From assembly GCA_034509735.1 (NCBI GenBank), contig JACGWO010000002.1:41843855-41907854 (forward strand): 64,000 nt of DNA, in the 5' to 3' direction. Source of the stretch: Sesamum alatum (Eukaryota; Streptophyta; Magnoliopsida; Lamiales; Pedaliaceae). Position numbers and translations under genes: made by a program. The notes beneath the pieces were generated by a model, which did not search any database, was not told the origin of the DNA, and saw only the letters and a program-made list of their open reading frames with translations. Of this stretch, positions 14,183-24,628 are shown in pieces (the stretch's first letter is position 1; each line of letters begins with the position of its first letter).

Positions 14183-14190
14183 TATAAAAG
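14183..14190 (+). promoter_or_regulatory. TATA box of the MGNC-type gene
   Basis: TATAAAAG lies 153 bp before the ATG at 14343. It predicts transcription starting near 14215 and a short, CA-rich leader with a CAT-repeat at about 14260-14282. Confidence 0.6.
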
Positions 14191-14342
14191 GGCAAAATGA
14201 GCCCACACTCACATGCACTTCTTAACCACTCCTAGCAACCCCAACTCAATTATTACCCTTCATCATCATCATCATCATCATCCCACTCACTATACACTAC
14301 TCATCATCCAATTCTTGGACATTAACCCTCAAAAACTGAATC

Positions 14343-14654
14343 ATGGGAAACTGCATTGAAACATGTTGCAAGAACATGAGCCCAGTTGAAAAAGACACCA
14401 TGATGATGAATCAAGAAGAAGAAACCCCTAAAAATGGGAGCAGCATGATGAGAATTAAGGTTGTACTAACAAAGGAGGAACTGGAGTGGCTCATGTCTCA
14501 GCTCAAGAACACAGAGGGAAGAAGGCTTGAAGATGTGTTGGGAGACATAAAGAGAAGCAGAGACAACATCACTACTCCTACTACTGTTGCTTGGAAACCA
14601 TCTTTGGATAGTATAGTTGAGAGCCCTGAAGTACCCGAGGGAATGGACAGATGA
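14343..14654 (+). CDS. small plant-specific protein with MGNC N-terminus, function unknown
   Basis: Single-exon frame of 103 residues, well placed after a TATA box and leader. It starts MGNCIETCC: Gly-2 could be myristoylated and Cys-4, Cys-8 and Cys-9 palmitoylated, which would put it on a membrane (inferred; position 6 is Glu rather than the usual Ser/Thr). A conserved-looking core at residues 36-66 reads RIKVVLTKEELEWLMSQL, then RRLEDVLGDI. A C-terminal WKPSLDSIVESPE patch follows. I recognise this as a family of small plant proteins without a known function. The core resembles, loosely, the cores of the minus-strand genes at 18.7 and 20.2 kb, which may be distant relatives. Confidence 0.8.
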   Translation: MGNCIETCCKNMSPVEKDTMMMNQEEETPKNGSSMMRIKVVLTKEELEWLMSQLKNTEGRRLEDVLGDIKRSRDNITTPTTVAWKPSLDSIVESPEVPEGMDR

Positions 14655-17600
14655 GATGAGCCCTTTTCTCCCTTTCCTTTTTACTTTTTTTTTTTTTTTT
14701 GGGTACAAAAGAAAAGTTAGGAGGGTTTCGGCTCCAATCACCGTCACGAGTCAAGGCACGTCCTTGAAACCTGTAAATCGTTACAGATTACCCACTAATA
14801 CAACGCTGTTGTACCCTTTTTCTTGTTCCTTGTTTGTTTGGACACATTTTGTTTTGGTTTTTGTTGTCATAATGTAGCAAGAAGTAGTTAATGTGGGCAT
14901 ATGCATATATAAGAAGAGGAGTTATGTTTGTAAATGATGATTTGCATAACTCTTGCTTTAGTTCTGCAGTGTGGATCAATTGTGAGCTTTTCTTGTTTTG
15001 GTTCTTGGTATCCTTCATGTGCAAATTCTTCATTTTTATTTTTTTATCTTTTCACTAATTTTCTCAAGTTAGTTTTTAGTTGGCACTTCTTAGAGGTAGA
15101 TACAAAAATAAGATAATTAATATGGAAAAATTGAAAAAAAAAAAAGAAAAGTGATTCTTTAACATCACAATGGAGTGTTTGCGAGAGCTTCTACTTTTAA
15201 AAAAATGATTTTCATAAAAAAAATTGAAAGTTGTAGCAGAATCAAAAGTGAGTAGTGTTTGTAAAAAAAAGTGAAAAAAGCAGATAAAAGCTAAATTGGT
15301 AGTGTTTGGGAGAAAAACACTTTTGAAACACGTTTAATTGATTAAAGACCGTTTTGTCCCCATATATTAAACATATGCTATTTGGTCTTGATATTTGCAC
15401 TTATCTCTTGATTATAATAATTATTTTTTTCTCAAAAATAATAATTTTTATTTCAATTAGTATATCTTATATTTAATTTTTTACAAAATGATTATAATTT
15501 ATATTATTAAAATATTCAATATTAATAGAAAAACTGGATGTTTAATTCAATAATGTTCCTATTATGTAATGTAATTATTCATTAATGCCCAATAAATAAA
15601 CTTACAATATTGACAAAATAATTATTATTTTTTTAATTAATCCTAGCGATATAATTTTTTTTTATGATTTAGGAATAATATCATATAATATAGAAAATAA
15701 AATAGTAAATTTTAAAATATTAAACATGTGAAATTATAAATTTTGTTAGTGATAAATTATTCAAATTATTTAAAATTCTAACATCAACTTTAGATGAGCA
15801 ATTTTGAAACTACATTAAAAATTTGAAATTATTATAATGAGGGTAAAGTAGTCTAAAAAGAAATTGAATTTATTTACTAAAAAGCCAAAGCAGCTATAAG
15901 CACCCCCAAGATGCTATCAGCTTTTGGCTTAAAAGTGCTTTTCGTAACAGTTTTAGAAGAGAAAATTGGCATCCCAAACACCTCAAAAGTGCTTTTCAGC
16001 ATTCAAAAGTTGAAAAACGCTTTTTCAAAGTGCGTGCAAATACTCCCTAAGATACTTTTGGGCCGAGCTATTGGGCCATTTTATGGTATTGAGCCCACTG
16101 TTCAAACACTGTATTACAAAAATTATGGTAAACGTCGATAAGGGTTAATATAATTGATGAAGTCGACGCTCCATGACTAACATTGGTAATTGATCTATTA
16201 TAACTAGCAGCTAACGCACGCGGTCCTCGCGTGCAATTTTTAAATTGTAAATCAAGACTAATATAAAAATTCTTCTAACTGTAAGAAAAATAAGGTTGTA
16301 TATCTTTAATTTTAATTTTTTTTATGGAATTCATCCATTGGTAAATATAATGAGTTCGAACCCATTAAAATAGTGCTGATTGAATTTAATAATAGTTGTT
16401 GGTCTATTATAATAATAGTTATTGATTACTTATACATATTTAATATTAATAATTGATGTATATATTAATTATTGATGATTGAAATTCTTAATGTAATTGT
16501 AACCTTTCACAAAAAATAATTGATGTAAGGATGTGGATTATCGCTTTTAAACAAAAATATTAAATCTCGTCTCACTATGGCTTTAACTCTCCAATTTCTT
16601 GCAATTAATTCAACCACACTCACAAGCACACAACATGTCACATCCCCCCCCCCCCCCCCCTCTCCCCCTTTTTTTTTTATAAATTGAAAGCGATGAATTT
16701 TATTAATTGAAAGTAAAGTGATTACATTCAGTCTTGTCGGATCAATATCAAATAACAACAATTACAAACAATCAAATCAATAATATGATATAAACTAGCA
16801 CCTAGCTATTACAGCAGCAAATCATACTTACTATACAGTAGAAATAACATCAACTCACTCAAGGGTTCGAACCCATGACCTCTAGAATCATGGGGCCTCA
16901 GTTTCGCCAACTAAACTATGCCTCCTAGACAACATGTCACATTCCTCGACAGTGGAGCTCAAATGCTACATGTATCGTGAGAGTATTTAGAAGCAGATTT
17001 TATTTTCTATTTTGAGTCCTGCAGTGTTTTTCTTTTTTAATGTCAATTAATATATATAAAAATTAAGTTATTTATTTTATTTTATTTTTTTTAATATACA
17101 TAATATTCACGTATTAAATGAAATATAAGATGCACCAAAATTCGAAATATAAAGTCCAATCCAATTTAAAAGTGGGCACTGGGCACATATTCAGCCCAAT
17201 TTTGTGTGGGGGCAGGCAGACACCACTAAAAAACAAGTGTATCTGTCCAAACAAAGGTGAAGTTAATTAACATCGACATGTACCAAAAAGTTAGGTCCAA
17301 GAATTCAATAACAACAATGGTATATTAGCAGTACTACGTTGAAATTTGATTAGTGTACTATAATATAATTAATGATAGGTTCACTTCCAGTTCATAAAGC
17401 TAAGGAAGTTAATCAACCACTTAATTATAGCTCCAAATATTACTACCAAAAAGTTAGTTTTACTCTATGAATTTGCTTCATGTCCTAAGATCCAAGATCA
17501 TATTAATAATTAGAAAAATTTTATTTTTCATTCCATAACTTACTCTATATATTTTTAGTTTAATTGCTTAAAAAAAGTCTTGAAAGTTGTCCAAAACTTT

Positions 17601-18668
17601 AATAGAATTCTCTTTTAGTTCTCCTACCAACGAAATTAATAAAAAAAAAAAATCATTAACTACGTGCAAGTCACGAGGTCGTTTTCCTCCATTCTAAAAA
17701 GATAAGGTCACGTAACTTGCATGTAATTAATTTTTCCATCAATTTTCTATCGGATGTTAGTAGGATGACTGAAAATGTGACTTTTCTTTAAAAAAAATTA
17801 TGGGATGATTTTCGAGAATCCCGTAAGTGATGGGATCGAAAATTTATTGTATCTAAGTTATGGGATGAAAAGTACAATTTTTCCTTAGTGGTTTAGCTTT
17901 ATTAATGATAATTTATAGTTAGATATGATACAAGGCTTATAAGCTCATGTTTAAGTACTTTTATTTATTAAAAACCCTGTGTTAAATTGAATGAATGAAC
18001 AGCTTAGAAACAGAGTACTCCCATATTGAAATTCAAGAAAAGGAATATGTATTGTTAATTAATTCCTTCTTGAATTTGATTAACTTGAAATTAAAAAGCA
18101 GTTTGGATTTTCTGTATCATGTGTTGTATTGTATTTTATACATAAGTGCTATATGTGATTTTCCCCCCTTCTAAATATACAATTAATGGTGTTGATTTAA
18201 TTACATATGCAGCATGTTACAAGTTTAATTTATAATAAAAGATCTGAATTACGATTGTCTAAATATGACAATAATTTAATCCTTAAACAATAAAATCTAA
18301 AACATGCTACTCGTAATTCCAAACCAAACACGATTCAAATATATAATATATATGTTGATACTCGAGGTAACATGAAATCAATCTTTATCGATTTCATGAT
18401 AATACATTATATATCTATCCCCTCCAGCCCACAATAATGTAGGCAAGCGTTCCAATTGTAGACAAGAAGCTTGTCCTATCGAGATGCCTTTTCAGAACAA
18501 ATTCGTAAGACTCTTCTCAAGTTAAAGCAAATAATACCCCACACAATGGGACACCGATTGAGTCACAAGTCGCATCACACAAAAAGAAAAGCAAAGAAAA
18601 AGAGAAAGAAACGGTAAAAATGAACCAAGAAAAAAGGAGAAAAATGAAATCCCGTGAACAGTAGTAAA
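14655..18668. other. intergenic region, repeats only
   Basis: Contains the 3' UTR of the preceding gene, then AT-rich DNA. A segment at about 15171-16050 has loosely inverted ends (GGAGTGTTTGC and GCAAATACTCC) and may be an old TIR element. There is a C-run near 16645-16660 and a Helitron-type end (listed). A segment with GGGTTCGAACCCATGACCTC at about 16862 has a tRNA-B-box look but no tRNA around it. I see no gene. Confidence 0.55.
16204..16234 (-). mobile_element. Helitron-type 3' terminus, minus orientation
   Basis: Read on the minus strand: a perfect 7-bp stem hairpin (GCACGCG, 5-nt loop, CGCGTGC; 16216-16234), an 8-nt spacer, then CTAG followed by T. This is the classical Helitron 3' end. 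The element would extend to the right on the plus strand. I could not find its 5' end. Confidence 0.6.
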
Positions 18669-19031
18669 TCAGTCATATTTGGTCTTGAAAGAGAGAGCCG
18701 TTGGTTTTGTTGGGTGCAGATTCTTGAAATCAAGAACCCCTCCATCTCCATCTCCATCTCCATCTCCATCTCTGCAGTTTGAGAGTAGTCGAGCAGCTGC
18801 TTCTTTCCCCATCAAAATCTTCACTCTCCTCATCCCATTCCCACCATGATCATCTTCATCACAACAACTACTGAAAATAATGTCTTGTGTTTGAAGTTGA
18901 AGCAAAGGGATGGATTCTAACTTCATCATACCTCTCTTCACCTTCAAATTCGACTCATTTCTATGTAGAAATCTCCGCAGCAGTCCTGCTTTTCTGGACG
19001 GGAGGAACACAGAATTCAGAAAATCCAGCAT
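18669..19031 (-). CDS. small plant-specific protein, paralog of the gene at 20.2 kb
   Basis: Intronless, 120 residues from the start MLDFLNSVFL at 19031. I chose this start over the upstream ATG at 19094 because that ATG lies inside the probable TATA box (TATAAAT on the minus strand, 19093-19099), and because MLDFLNS matches the MDLLQSF start of the neighbour. The conserved core is RRVKILMGKEAAARLLSNCRD, nearly the same as in the gene at 20177-20572. Next to it a hexanucleotide repeat encodes a run of Asp-Gly pairs, then GGVLDFKN. Basic residues (RKAGLLRRFLHR) lie near the N-terminus. The function is unknown. Confidence 0.72.
   Translation of the reverse strand: MLDFLNSVFLPSRKAGLLRRFLHRNESNLKVKRGMMKLESIPLLQLQTQDIIFSSCCDEDDHGGNGMRRVKILMGKEAAARLLSNCRDGDGDGDGDGGVLDFKNLHPTKPTALSFKTKYD
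18740..18772. repeat. in-frame CCATCT hexanucleotide microsatellite
   Basis: About five copies of CCATCT (GATGGA on the coding strand). They encode the Asp-Gly tract of the overlapping minus-strand gene, so length changes add or remove Asp-Gly pairs without shifting frame. Confidence 0.85.
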
Positions 19032-19092
19032 TTTAAGTGAGTTATTGCTGCTAATCCAGAAAGTGATTGGTGTAGAGTTTCTGCATTGGTAC

Positions 19093-19099
19093 ATTTATA
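19093..19099 (-). promoter_or_regulatory. TATA box of the 18.7-kb gene
   Basis: TATAAAT on the minus strand, 62 bp before the chosen ATG at 19031. It decides the start codon, because the earlier in-frame ATG overlaps it and could not be transcribed from it. Confidence 0.5.
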
Positions 19100-19277
19100 C
19101 GTATATATGTTTGGCACAAAACTATCATAAGTGTTGCCCTTTCTCCTAACTTAATTTCACCTTCAATTCTCTCTCCATTTACCACAACAGTACTTCTAAG
19201 TGGAGGAAGTTAATAATACGTATTCTTGCCAAATAACACAACAAAACCACTCACTATATTTTTCTATTACAAACTGG

Positions 19278-19578
19278 GGGCAAAATACTTTTTTGGTCCC
19301 TTAAAATTAGCTTATTATTTATTTTCGTACCACAATTTAGGTAGGTGGTTATTTTAGTCCCATAAAACATGTTTTTTTAGTTTTTTTGGTCCCAAAATGT
19401 CATGTGCCTTCAACATGGGACATGACATTTTAAAACCAAAAAAACTGAAAAACGTGACATTTTGGAACCAAAAAAGCTGAAAAACGTGTTTTATAAGACT
19501 AAAACAGCCACCTACCTAAGTTGTGGTACCAAAACAAATAATGTCCTAATCTTACGGGACCAAAAAAGCATTTTGCCC
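19278..19578. mobile_element. foldback MULE-like MITE
   Basis: Runs from GGGCAAAATACTTTTTTGGTCC to its near-complement ending GCATTTTGCCC. The two halves are inverted copies over almost their whole length, so the single strand would fold on itself. The 'tttggtccc' motif is shared with the TIR of the large MULE at 27132-31642. Flanks (TACAAACTG and TACAATTGA) may be a decayed TSD. Confidence 0.6.
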
Positions 19579-19612
19579 TACAATTGACATCTCGTATTCC
19601 CATTTAATATTA

Positions 19613-19868
19613 GGGTAAATTACATTGACATCCCTGAGGTTAGACCTAATTATACAAACATCCCTTGTCTTTTGTAAAATTACAATTACACCCCTAAAGG
19701 GTGTTAGTGTAATATTTTTCAAGGGTATTAGTGTAAGCTTTGCCTTTGAATAAAATATGTAGTTGTAATACAGCTATAACCTCAAGAGGTGTAACTGTAA
19801 TTTAGCAAAAAATAAGGAGTGTTTGTGTATTTTGATCTAATTTCAAAGGGTGTCACTATAATTTACCC
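19613..19868. mobile_element. MULE-like MITE (GGGTAAATTACA family)
   Basis: Inverted tips GGGTAAATTACA and TATAATTTACCC, 256 bp apart. Flanks TAATATTA and TAATATTT are a probable TSD with one mismatch. It is the same family as 12057-12469. Confidence 0.65.
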
Positions 19869-20176
19869 TAATATTTATGTGCTAGAATATTTTTCTAATT
19901 TATGTACAATCCATTCGGTCTATATATATATATATATAGATCTTTTACATGATATGAAAAACTTAATTAATATAATCCTTAATTTTGCCCCTTAATTACA
20001 AGAAGAAGCTTAATTGCTCACAATTATAATACACAAAAAAGTTATAATATGACATGAAAATATACAAATACTATCATCAAATCCAATCAAGAACTATAAA
20101 ATAAAAACTATTCTATTTAATTGTTGCAAATTAAATAATACTATATATCTCAAGTCTCAAAAACCGACCATCATCA

Positions 20177-20572
20177 TTAGTTGTGTTTCTTGTCGCTGGA
20201 GAAGTCGAAAACGCTAACGCGATTCTTGGGAATATGAAGCAGCTCCTCAGCCACATCCTCCAACTCAAGAATCCCTCCATCTCTACATTTGGACAACAGC
20301 CGACCACCTTCCTCTTTTCTCATCAAAATCCTCACTCGAACCCCAACCCTACCTTCTTCCCCACTAAAAACGTCACCCTCACTCTCATCCCTCTGAAGCA
20401 TTAAAGACGCTCTTTCGAAATGCACCTTCTTCTTTACGGCTTTCATCTTTCTGTCCAACTCATCATCCTCTCTATATATGCAGCGTTTTACCGATTCTAA
20501 CCCTACTACTTTTGGTTGAAATCTTTGCTTGGGGGTCAGTGCATAGTGAAGAAAAGATTGCAGCAAATCCAT
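20177..20572 (-). CDS. small plant-specific protein, paralog of the gene at 18.7 kb
   Basis: Intronless, 131 residues from MDLLQSFLHYALTP at 20572. The frame continues upstream to 20632, but those codons are the TA-repeat that probably serves as TATA box (about 20608-20627), so the later ATG is preferred. The core RVRILMRKEEGGRLLSKCRDGG, followed by ILELEDVAEELL, is clearly related to the 18.7-kb gene. Basic clusters (DRKMKAVKKKVHFERASLM) precede it and an acidic stretch links the two. No domain with a known function is visible. The same orientation and 1.1-kb spacing indicate a tandem duplicate. Confidence 0.72.
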   Translation of the reverse strand: MDLLQSFLHYALTPKQRFQPKVVGLESVKRCIYREDDELDRKMKAVKKKVHFERASLMLQRDESEGDVFSGEEGRVGVRVRILMRKEEGGRLLSKCRDGGILELEDVAEELLHIPKNRVSVFDFSSDKKHN

Positions 20573-20607
20573 TGCAAGAACACAAGGGTTTAAAACTAGA
20601 ATGTAAG

Positions 20608-20627
20608 ATATATATATATATATATAG
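20608..20627 (-). promoter_or_regulatory. TA-repeat serving as probable TATA box
   Basis: A TATATATA tract on the minus strand 36-55 bp before the ATG at 20572. It argues against using the upstream ATG at 20632. Confidence 0.45.
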
Positions 20628-21746
20628 ATCAATCTTTTCTACGTGTGTGTGCGCGCGCACGTGCATGCCGTGTAATATGGGCACCTCGGAGTAATCAATA
20701 CTGTCGGGACATTCTAATCTAAATCAGATTTGATCAGACCTAAATCAATTGCATGAAAGTGTAATACACTAACCGATACCGTTAAAAAAAAATTGATCAA
20801 TCACATTACAAGTGTATCATACTTACTATTTGATTAGTTTAGTCCAAACGGACTTAGTTTGGATAAGAATTATTTACCGTAAATGGAACATGGATTTTCA
20901 GGTCGAAATGCCTTTTCCTTTCATTTTCAGAAGTTTTGGCAATATATTCTAAGGTGTACATAAGCATGCATGCACTATGTCTATCAGTCTATGTCGTGTG
21001 GAAACTTTAAAGTCTTGAGAAGTAAAGAACGTGATGTGATAATCGCAACAAGTTGCCCTTCGATTCCGATCAAGACTTTGATCGTTTCAACTATTTTTAA
21101 GTCGTCGAAAATGGACAAGTATTTAATTTTCATTGTCTCCAGGAACAGTTAACATCGTTCATATATAGGGCAAAATGCATCTCGCCCCTTGTGTTATTCG
21201 AAAATGACAATTTATCTCCTTGTGTTAAAAAAAGAAGTAATTTACCTCCTTGTATTTTAAAACAATAAGCAAAATATTCCTCTCACACGAGTGGTGTGAT
21301 ACACGCTCCCATTTTGCTTTTTTTTTTCAAAAAAAAAAAAACGTTATTTATATCTTTATTTTACAACCGTTGGATGTTATGTTTAAAATTAACGATCCAA
21401 ATTCAATCTACATATATATTTATATTCAAAAATAGGAAAAATCTCATTTTTGTTCTCATATTTTAGGCTCTATTCATTTTTAGTCCCAATCTTTATGGGA
21501 ATCGCACTTTTGGTCCTTTATCTTACGTTTTGTCTCATTTTTGGTCATCCATTAGCTTTTTTGACGGAATGGCCACGTGAATATCACGTGGCCATTAAGT
21601 CTCAGAAGTGGAGGGAAAAATTGGCTGACTTTGGAGGGATAAATGATAAAATTCACACAAAAGAGGGACAAAAATAAAAAATTAGGGCTCAACACCATTC
21701 CACATCTTTCTTCCAACACAAGATTTGATCGTCCAAGTCTGAAACA

Positions 21747-22160
21747 ATGGCGTCAACAAGCGATACAAGTTCAACAAAATCACCTATGACGTGCTATTGT
21801 GGTAAGACCGCGTATTTCAGAACCTCGTGGACGAACTCGAATCCCGGAAGAAGGTTTCATGGGTGTTATGATATTGCCAATAGATGTAGGTTTTTTGAGT
21901 GGGAAGACCCACCGATGTGCACTAGGGGGAAGAAAATGATACCGGGGATCATTCGGAAGTTGAACAAAATGAAAGAAAAGGTGTCTGACATGAAGAAGAA
22001 GGTGAATGTATTGCAGAATATGGAAGAAGATGTGTCCGAAATGATGAAGAAGGTGAAATTCTTGCGTAAATGTTTGGTTGGGGCATTAATTTTACTTATT
22101 TTAATTTGGTTATGGGTGAAAGAAATGGAGCAATGTAGGAAAATGTCACATTGGTTTTAG
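21747..22160 (+). CDS. GRF zinc-finger, coiled-coil, tail-membrane protein carried by a MULE
   Basis: Intact 137-residue frame, the first ATG after the TIR. A GRF-type zinc finger spans about residues 15-62 (CYCGKTAYFRTSW, NPGRRFHGC, CRFFEWEDPPMC). A heptad-like charged helix follows at about 70-108, then a hydrophobic segment at about 110-126 (CLVGALILLILIWLWV) close to the C-terminus, as in a tail-anchored membrane protein. Plant genomes hold many such genes, often labelled 'At4g04775-like'. Here it sits just inside the left TIR of a MULE and converges on the transposase. That position and the second example at 27.5 kb suggest it belongs to the element. GRF fingers in other proteins bind single-stranded nucleic acid; the role of this one is unknown. 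Confidence 0.8.
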   Translation: MASTSDTSSTKSPMTCYCGKTAYFRTSWTNSNPGRRFHGCYDIANRCRFFEWEDPPMCTRGKKMIPGIIRKLNKMKEKVSDMKKKVNVLQNMEEDVSEMMKKVKFLRKCLVGALILLILIWLWVKEMEQCRKMSHWF

Positions 22161-22641
22161 TCTTTAGGTAGGTTGTTGATGTTCTTTTGTTTCTTGTGTT
22201 GTAATATGTAATGTAATGTCAATGTTAATGTTTTGTTGTTGTGTTTGGTGTATTGTTATTGTTGTTTTCGAATGAAGTAATATGAAAGATTGAAAGCCAG
22301 AAACTGAAATGCCACAAGTTGCAAATGCAAAAAATTATAAGTCTCAAAATTGGCAGCCTGAATGCAGAAATTGTAAATGCCATTCATTCATGAATAAAGG
22401 CACAAAATAAGTCGTTTATGCCATAAAGGCACATATCCAAAAAGGTGTTTTTGTCATACAGACCACTGACTAAAATACAAATAAATAGTTCATAAAAAAT
22501 CTGCCTAGGTCTTCTTTGTACCCTGTCCTTTACTGCACTTTCAGCTCTTCTCACATTAAGTGCAACAATAAAATTGTTCATTATCACATATTTTTTTCCA
22601 TCTTTCTGGAATATTTTGAAAGGTGGTGGTAGTGGTTTGTT

Positions 22642-23816
22642 CTATTTAGTTGTTATGGAGATGGCCACAGGTGGTAAGTCAGTCCTATGCCATTTCTCAG
22701 GGCCATTCACAGGGTATATGCAAGGTGCATACACCCTCAAGTAAGTGGCAACACTATAACAATCTGCAACAAAATCCTCTGCATCCAATCTTTGACTGTT
22801 AATTGCACTCATAGCATGTTTGCATTGGATTCCTGATAAATCCCATGCTCTACATGAGCATGTTTGTGTCAACACTGCACGTGGACCCATCAAAGCATAA
22901 AACCTCATAATGAAAATTATTTGCTTTGATGGGAATGCAATCAAATGAACCATTGTCCCCATTCTTTTGTAAAATCTTCTTAATCTTAGGACAGACTTTA
23001 CGCTTCCATCTTCTTGTTGTTCTATCTCTGTTTTGTTGCGGCCTTGCCATGAGAAATTCTTTGATCCACTCTAACATTGAATAGATTTGTTTCCCTCTGG
23101 CTTCAAGTATTGCATTGAAAGATTCACACAAGTTATTGAGCAATATGTCACATCTCAAGTATGGATTGAAGTGTGACCTACTCAATTAGCTTAGAGGTTT
23201 ATCATTCAACCATTCACCAAGTTTTATATCAAGCTTACAAATCTGTTTCATCATCTCAGTAAACTCAACTATAGTAGATGCTCTAGCAGCCTTCTAAAAT
23301 GCTTTTTTGTAAGCTAATCCTGTAAACTCTGCCCTCTTCATGTTCCCATGTAGATGACGGACACAAAATCCATTTTCTGATGTTGGAAATAGAGTCAAAT
23401 GCAAGCAGTATACCTTTTTGCTTGTCACTCATAAATGTGTAAGTGCATTACCTTTCTATCCCTAGATCATGCTTCAGTAGCCTCAGAAACCATTCCCATG
23501 CCTCTTTGTTTTCTACAGACACTACAACAAAACAAATTGGATAACATGCATTGTTTTGACCAATGCCAACAACAGTTAGTAATACCCTTCCATGCGGCCC
23601 CTTTTGGTGATACCCATCCACACCTATAATTGGTCTACAACCTGATAAGAATCCCTGCTTCAACCTATTGAAAGATACGCAAAACTTTGCAAACTTAGGC
23701 ACCCCATTACCTTTATCCAGGGCACTACATAGAATGACTGTTGAAGCTGGATTAAACCTTCTAAGTTCTTCTGCATAGTCCCCCAACCTCCCATATGGCT
23801 CTTTTGAACTCCCCTC
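22642..23816 (-). pseudogene. broken mudrA-like MULE transposase of the nested element
   Basis: Recognisable blocks in order on the minus strand: the first catalytic-Asp block (CRPIIGVDGYHQKG) near 23620, YPICFVVVSVENKEAWEWF near 23520, the second block around SDKQKGI near 23410, FCVRHLHGN near 23350, the Glu block NNLCESFN near 23130, and a SWIM zinc finger (CSCRAWDLSGIQCKH) near 22840. The frame is broken by shifts near 23380 and near 22880 and by at least two stops near 23290 and 23185. The MuDR/N-terminal domain is absent upstream of about 23816. No zinc knuckle is seen at the C-terminus. This copy cannot supply transposase. Confidence 0.82.
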
Positions 23817-24628
23817 AACTTTTTCAAAAAATCAAGATACAAAAATAATATACTAATATCCATTTTTTTTAAATTTTAACTAAAATTAATACTTTTATAC
23901 TTTTAACTAAAATTTAATACTTTTATTAACTCAAATTAATTTTTACATTTAAAAAACTTTTATACTTTTTTTTTATGTGGGGACAGCGGTCGCCGTCGCC
24001 ACTTCTGCCCAGGACGATGGCCGCATCGCCCAAGGCAAACCTGGGTGACCGCGACCCGAGCGACTGTCGTGTCGCCCAGGGGCGATGCGCGCCGTCGCCC
24101 ATATGCTCTGGGCGAACACCGCCGTGTTCACCCAGGTGAGTCGCCGCTCACCGTCGCCCCCCTTTTGCTAGGCGGCGTGGGGCGTGGTGGTGGGCGGCGA
24201 CTGCTGGGTTAGGGGTGGGGAGCGAGGGACGGGTGGCTGAGGGTGGGGGGGTTGGGGGGAGGTAATTTTATTTAATTTATGTAAAAAATAATAATTTTTT
24301 TATATTATATATTTAAAAATTAGTTAAATCTAAACCATTGATTTTTTATAAATTTAAGATGTAACGATCAAAATAATTCATTAGATCTAACGGTTCTGAT
24401 CTAATCAATGAAGATCCAACGGTCAGTAAAATAAATAATAGTATATAATAAGTAAGGGCATAACGGTCAATAAATAAAAAAATTAACGCCGTTAGTGGTC
24501 TTTAACGGAGAGGGGCGATTGAGCTTAATTTTACAAAATACAGGGGGGGGGGGTTCGTCTATTTTCAAAACAGATGGGGGTTTTTCGTCGACTTTTCAAA
24601 ACACAGGGGATTTTTATGCATTTTAGCC
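23817..24628. repeat. GC-rich non-autonomous MULE-like fragment inside the nested element
   Basis: Takes the place of the 5' half of the transposase. An AT-rich stretch is followed by a GC-rich island (about 23975-24260) full of GTCGCCC/GGGCGA motifs, then AT-rich DNA with 'taacggtc'-type phrases that recur at about 26870-26930. It ends at 24628 with a MULE-like tip (GCATTTTAGCC). A left tip is not visible, so it is truncated. Confidence 0.5.

Noticed and set aside
16860..16935. tRNA-like gene, from GGTTCGAACCC at 16862
   Set aside because: Only a B-box-like sequence; no A box or cloverleaf in the right place. The same holds for the repeats at 35078-35284.
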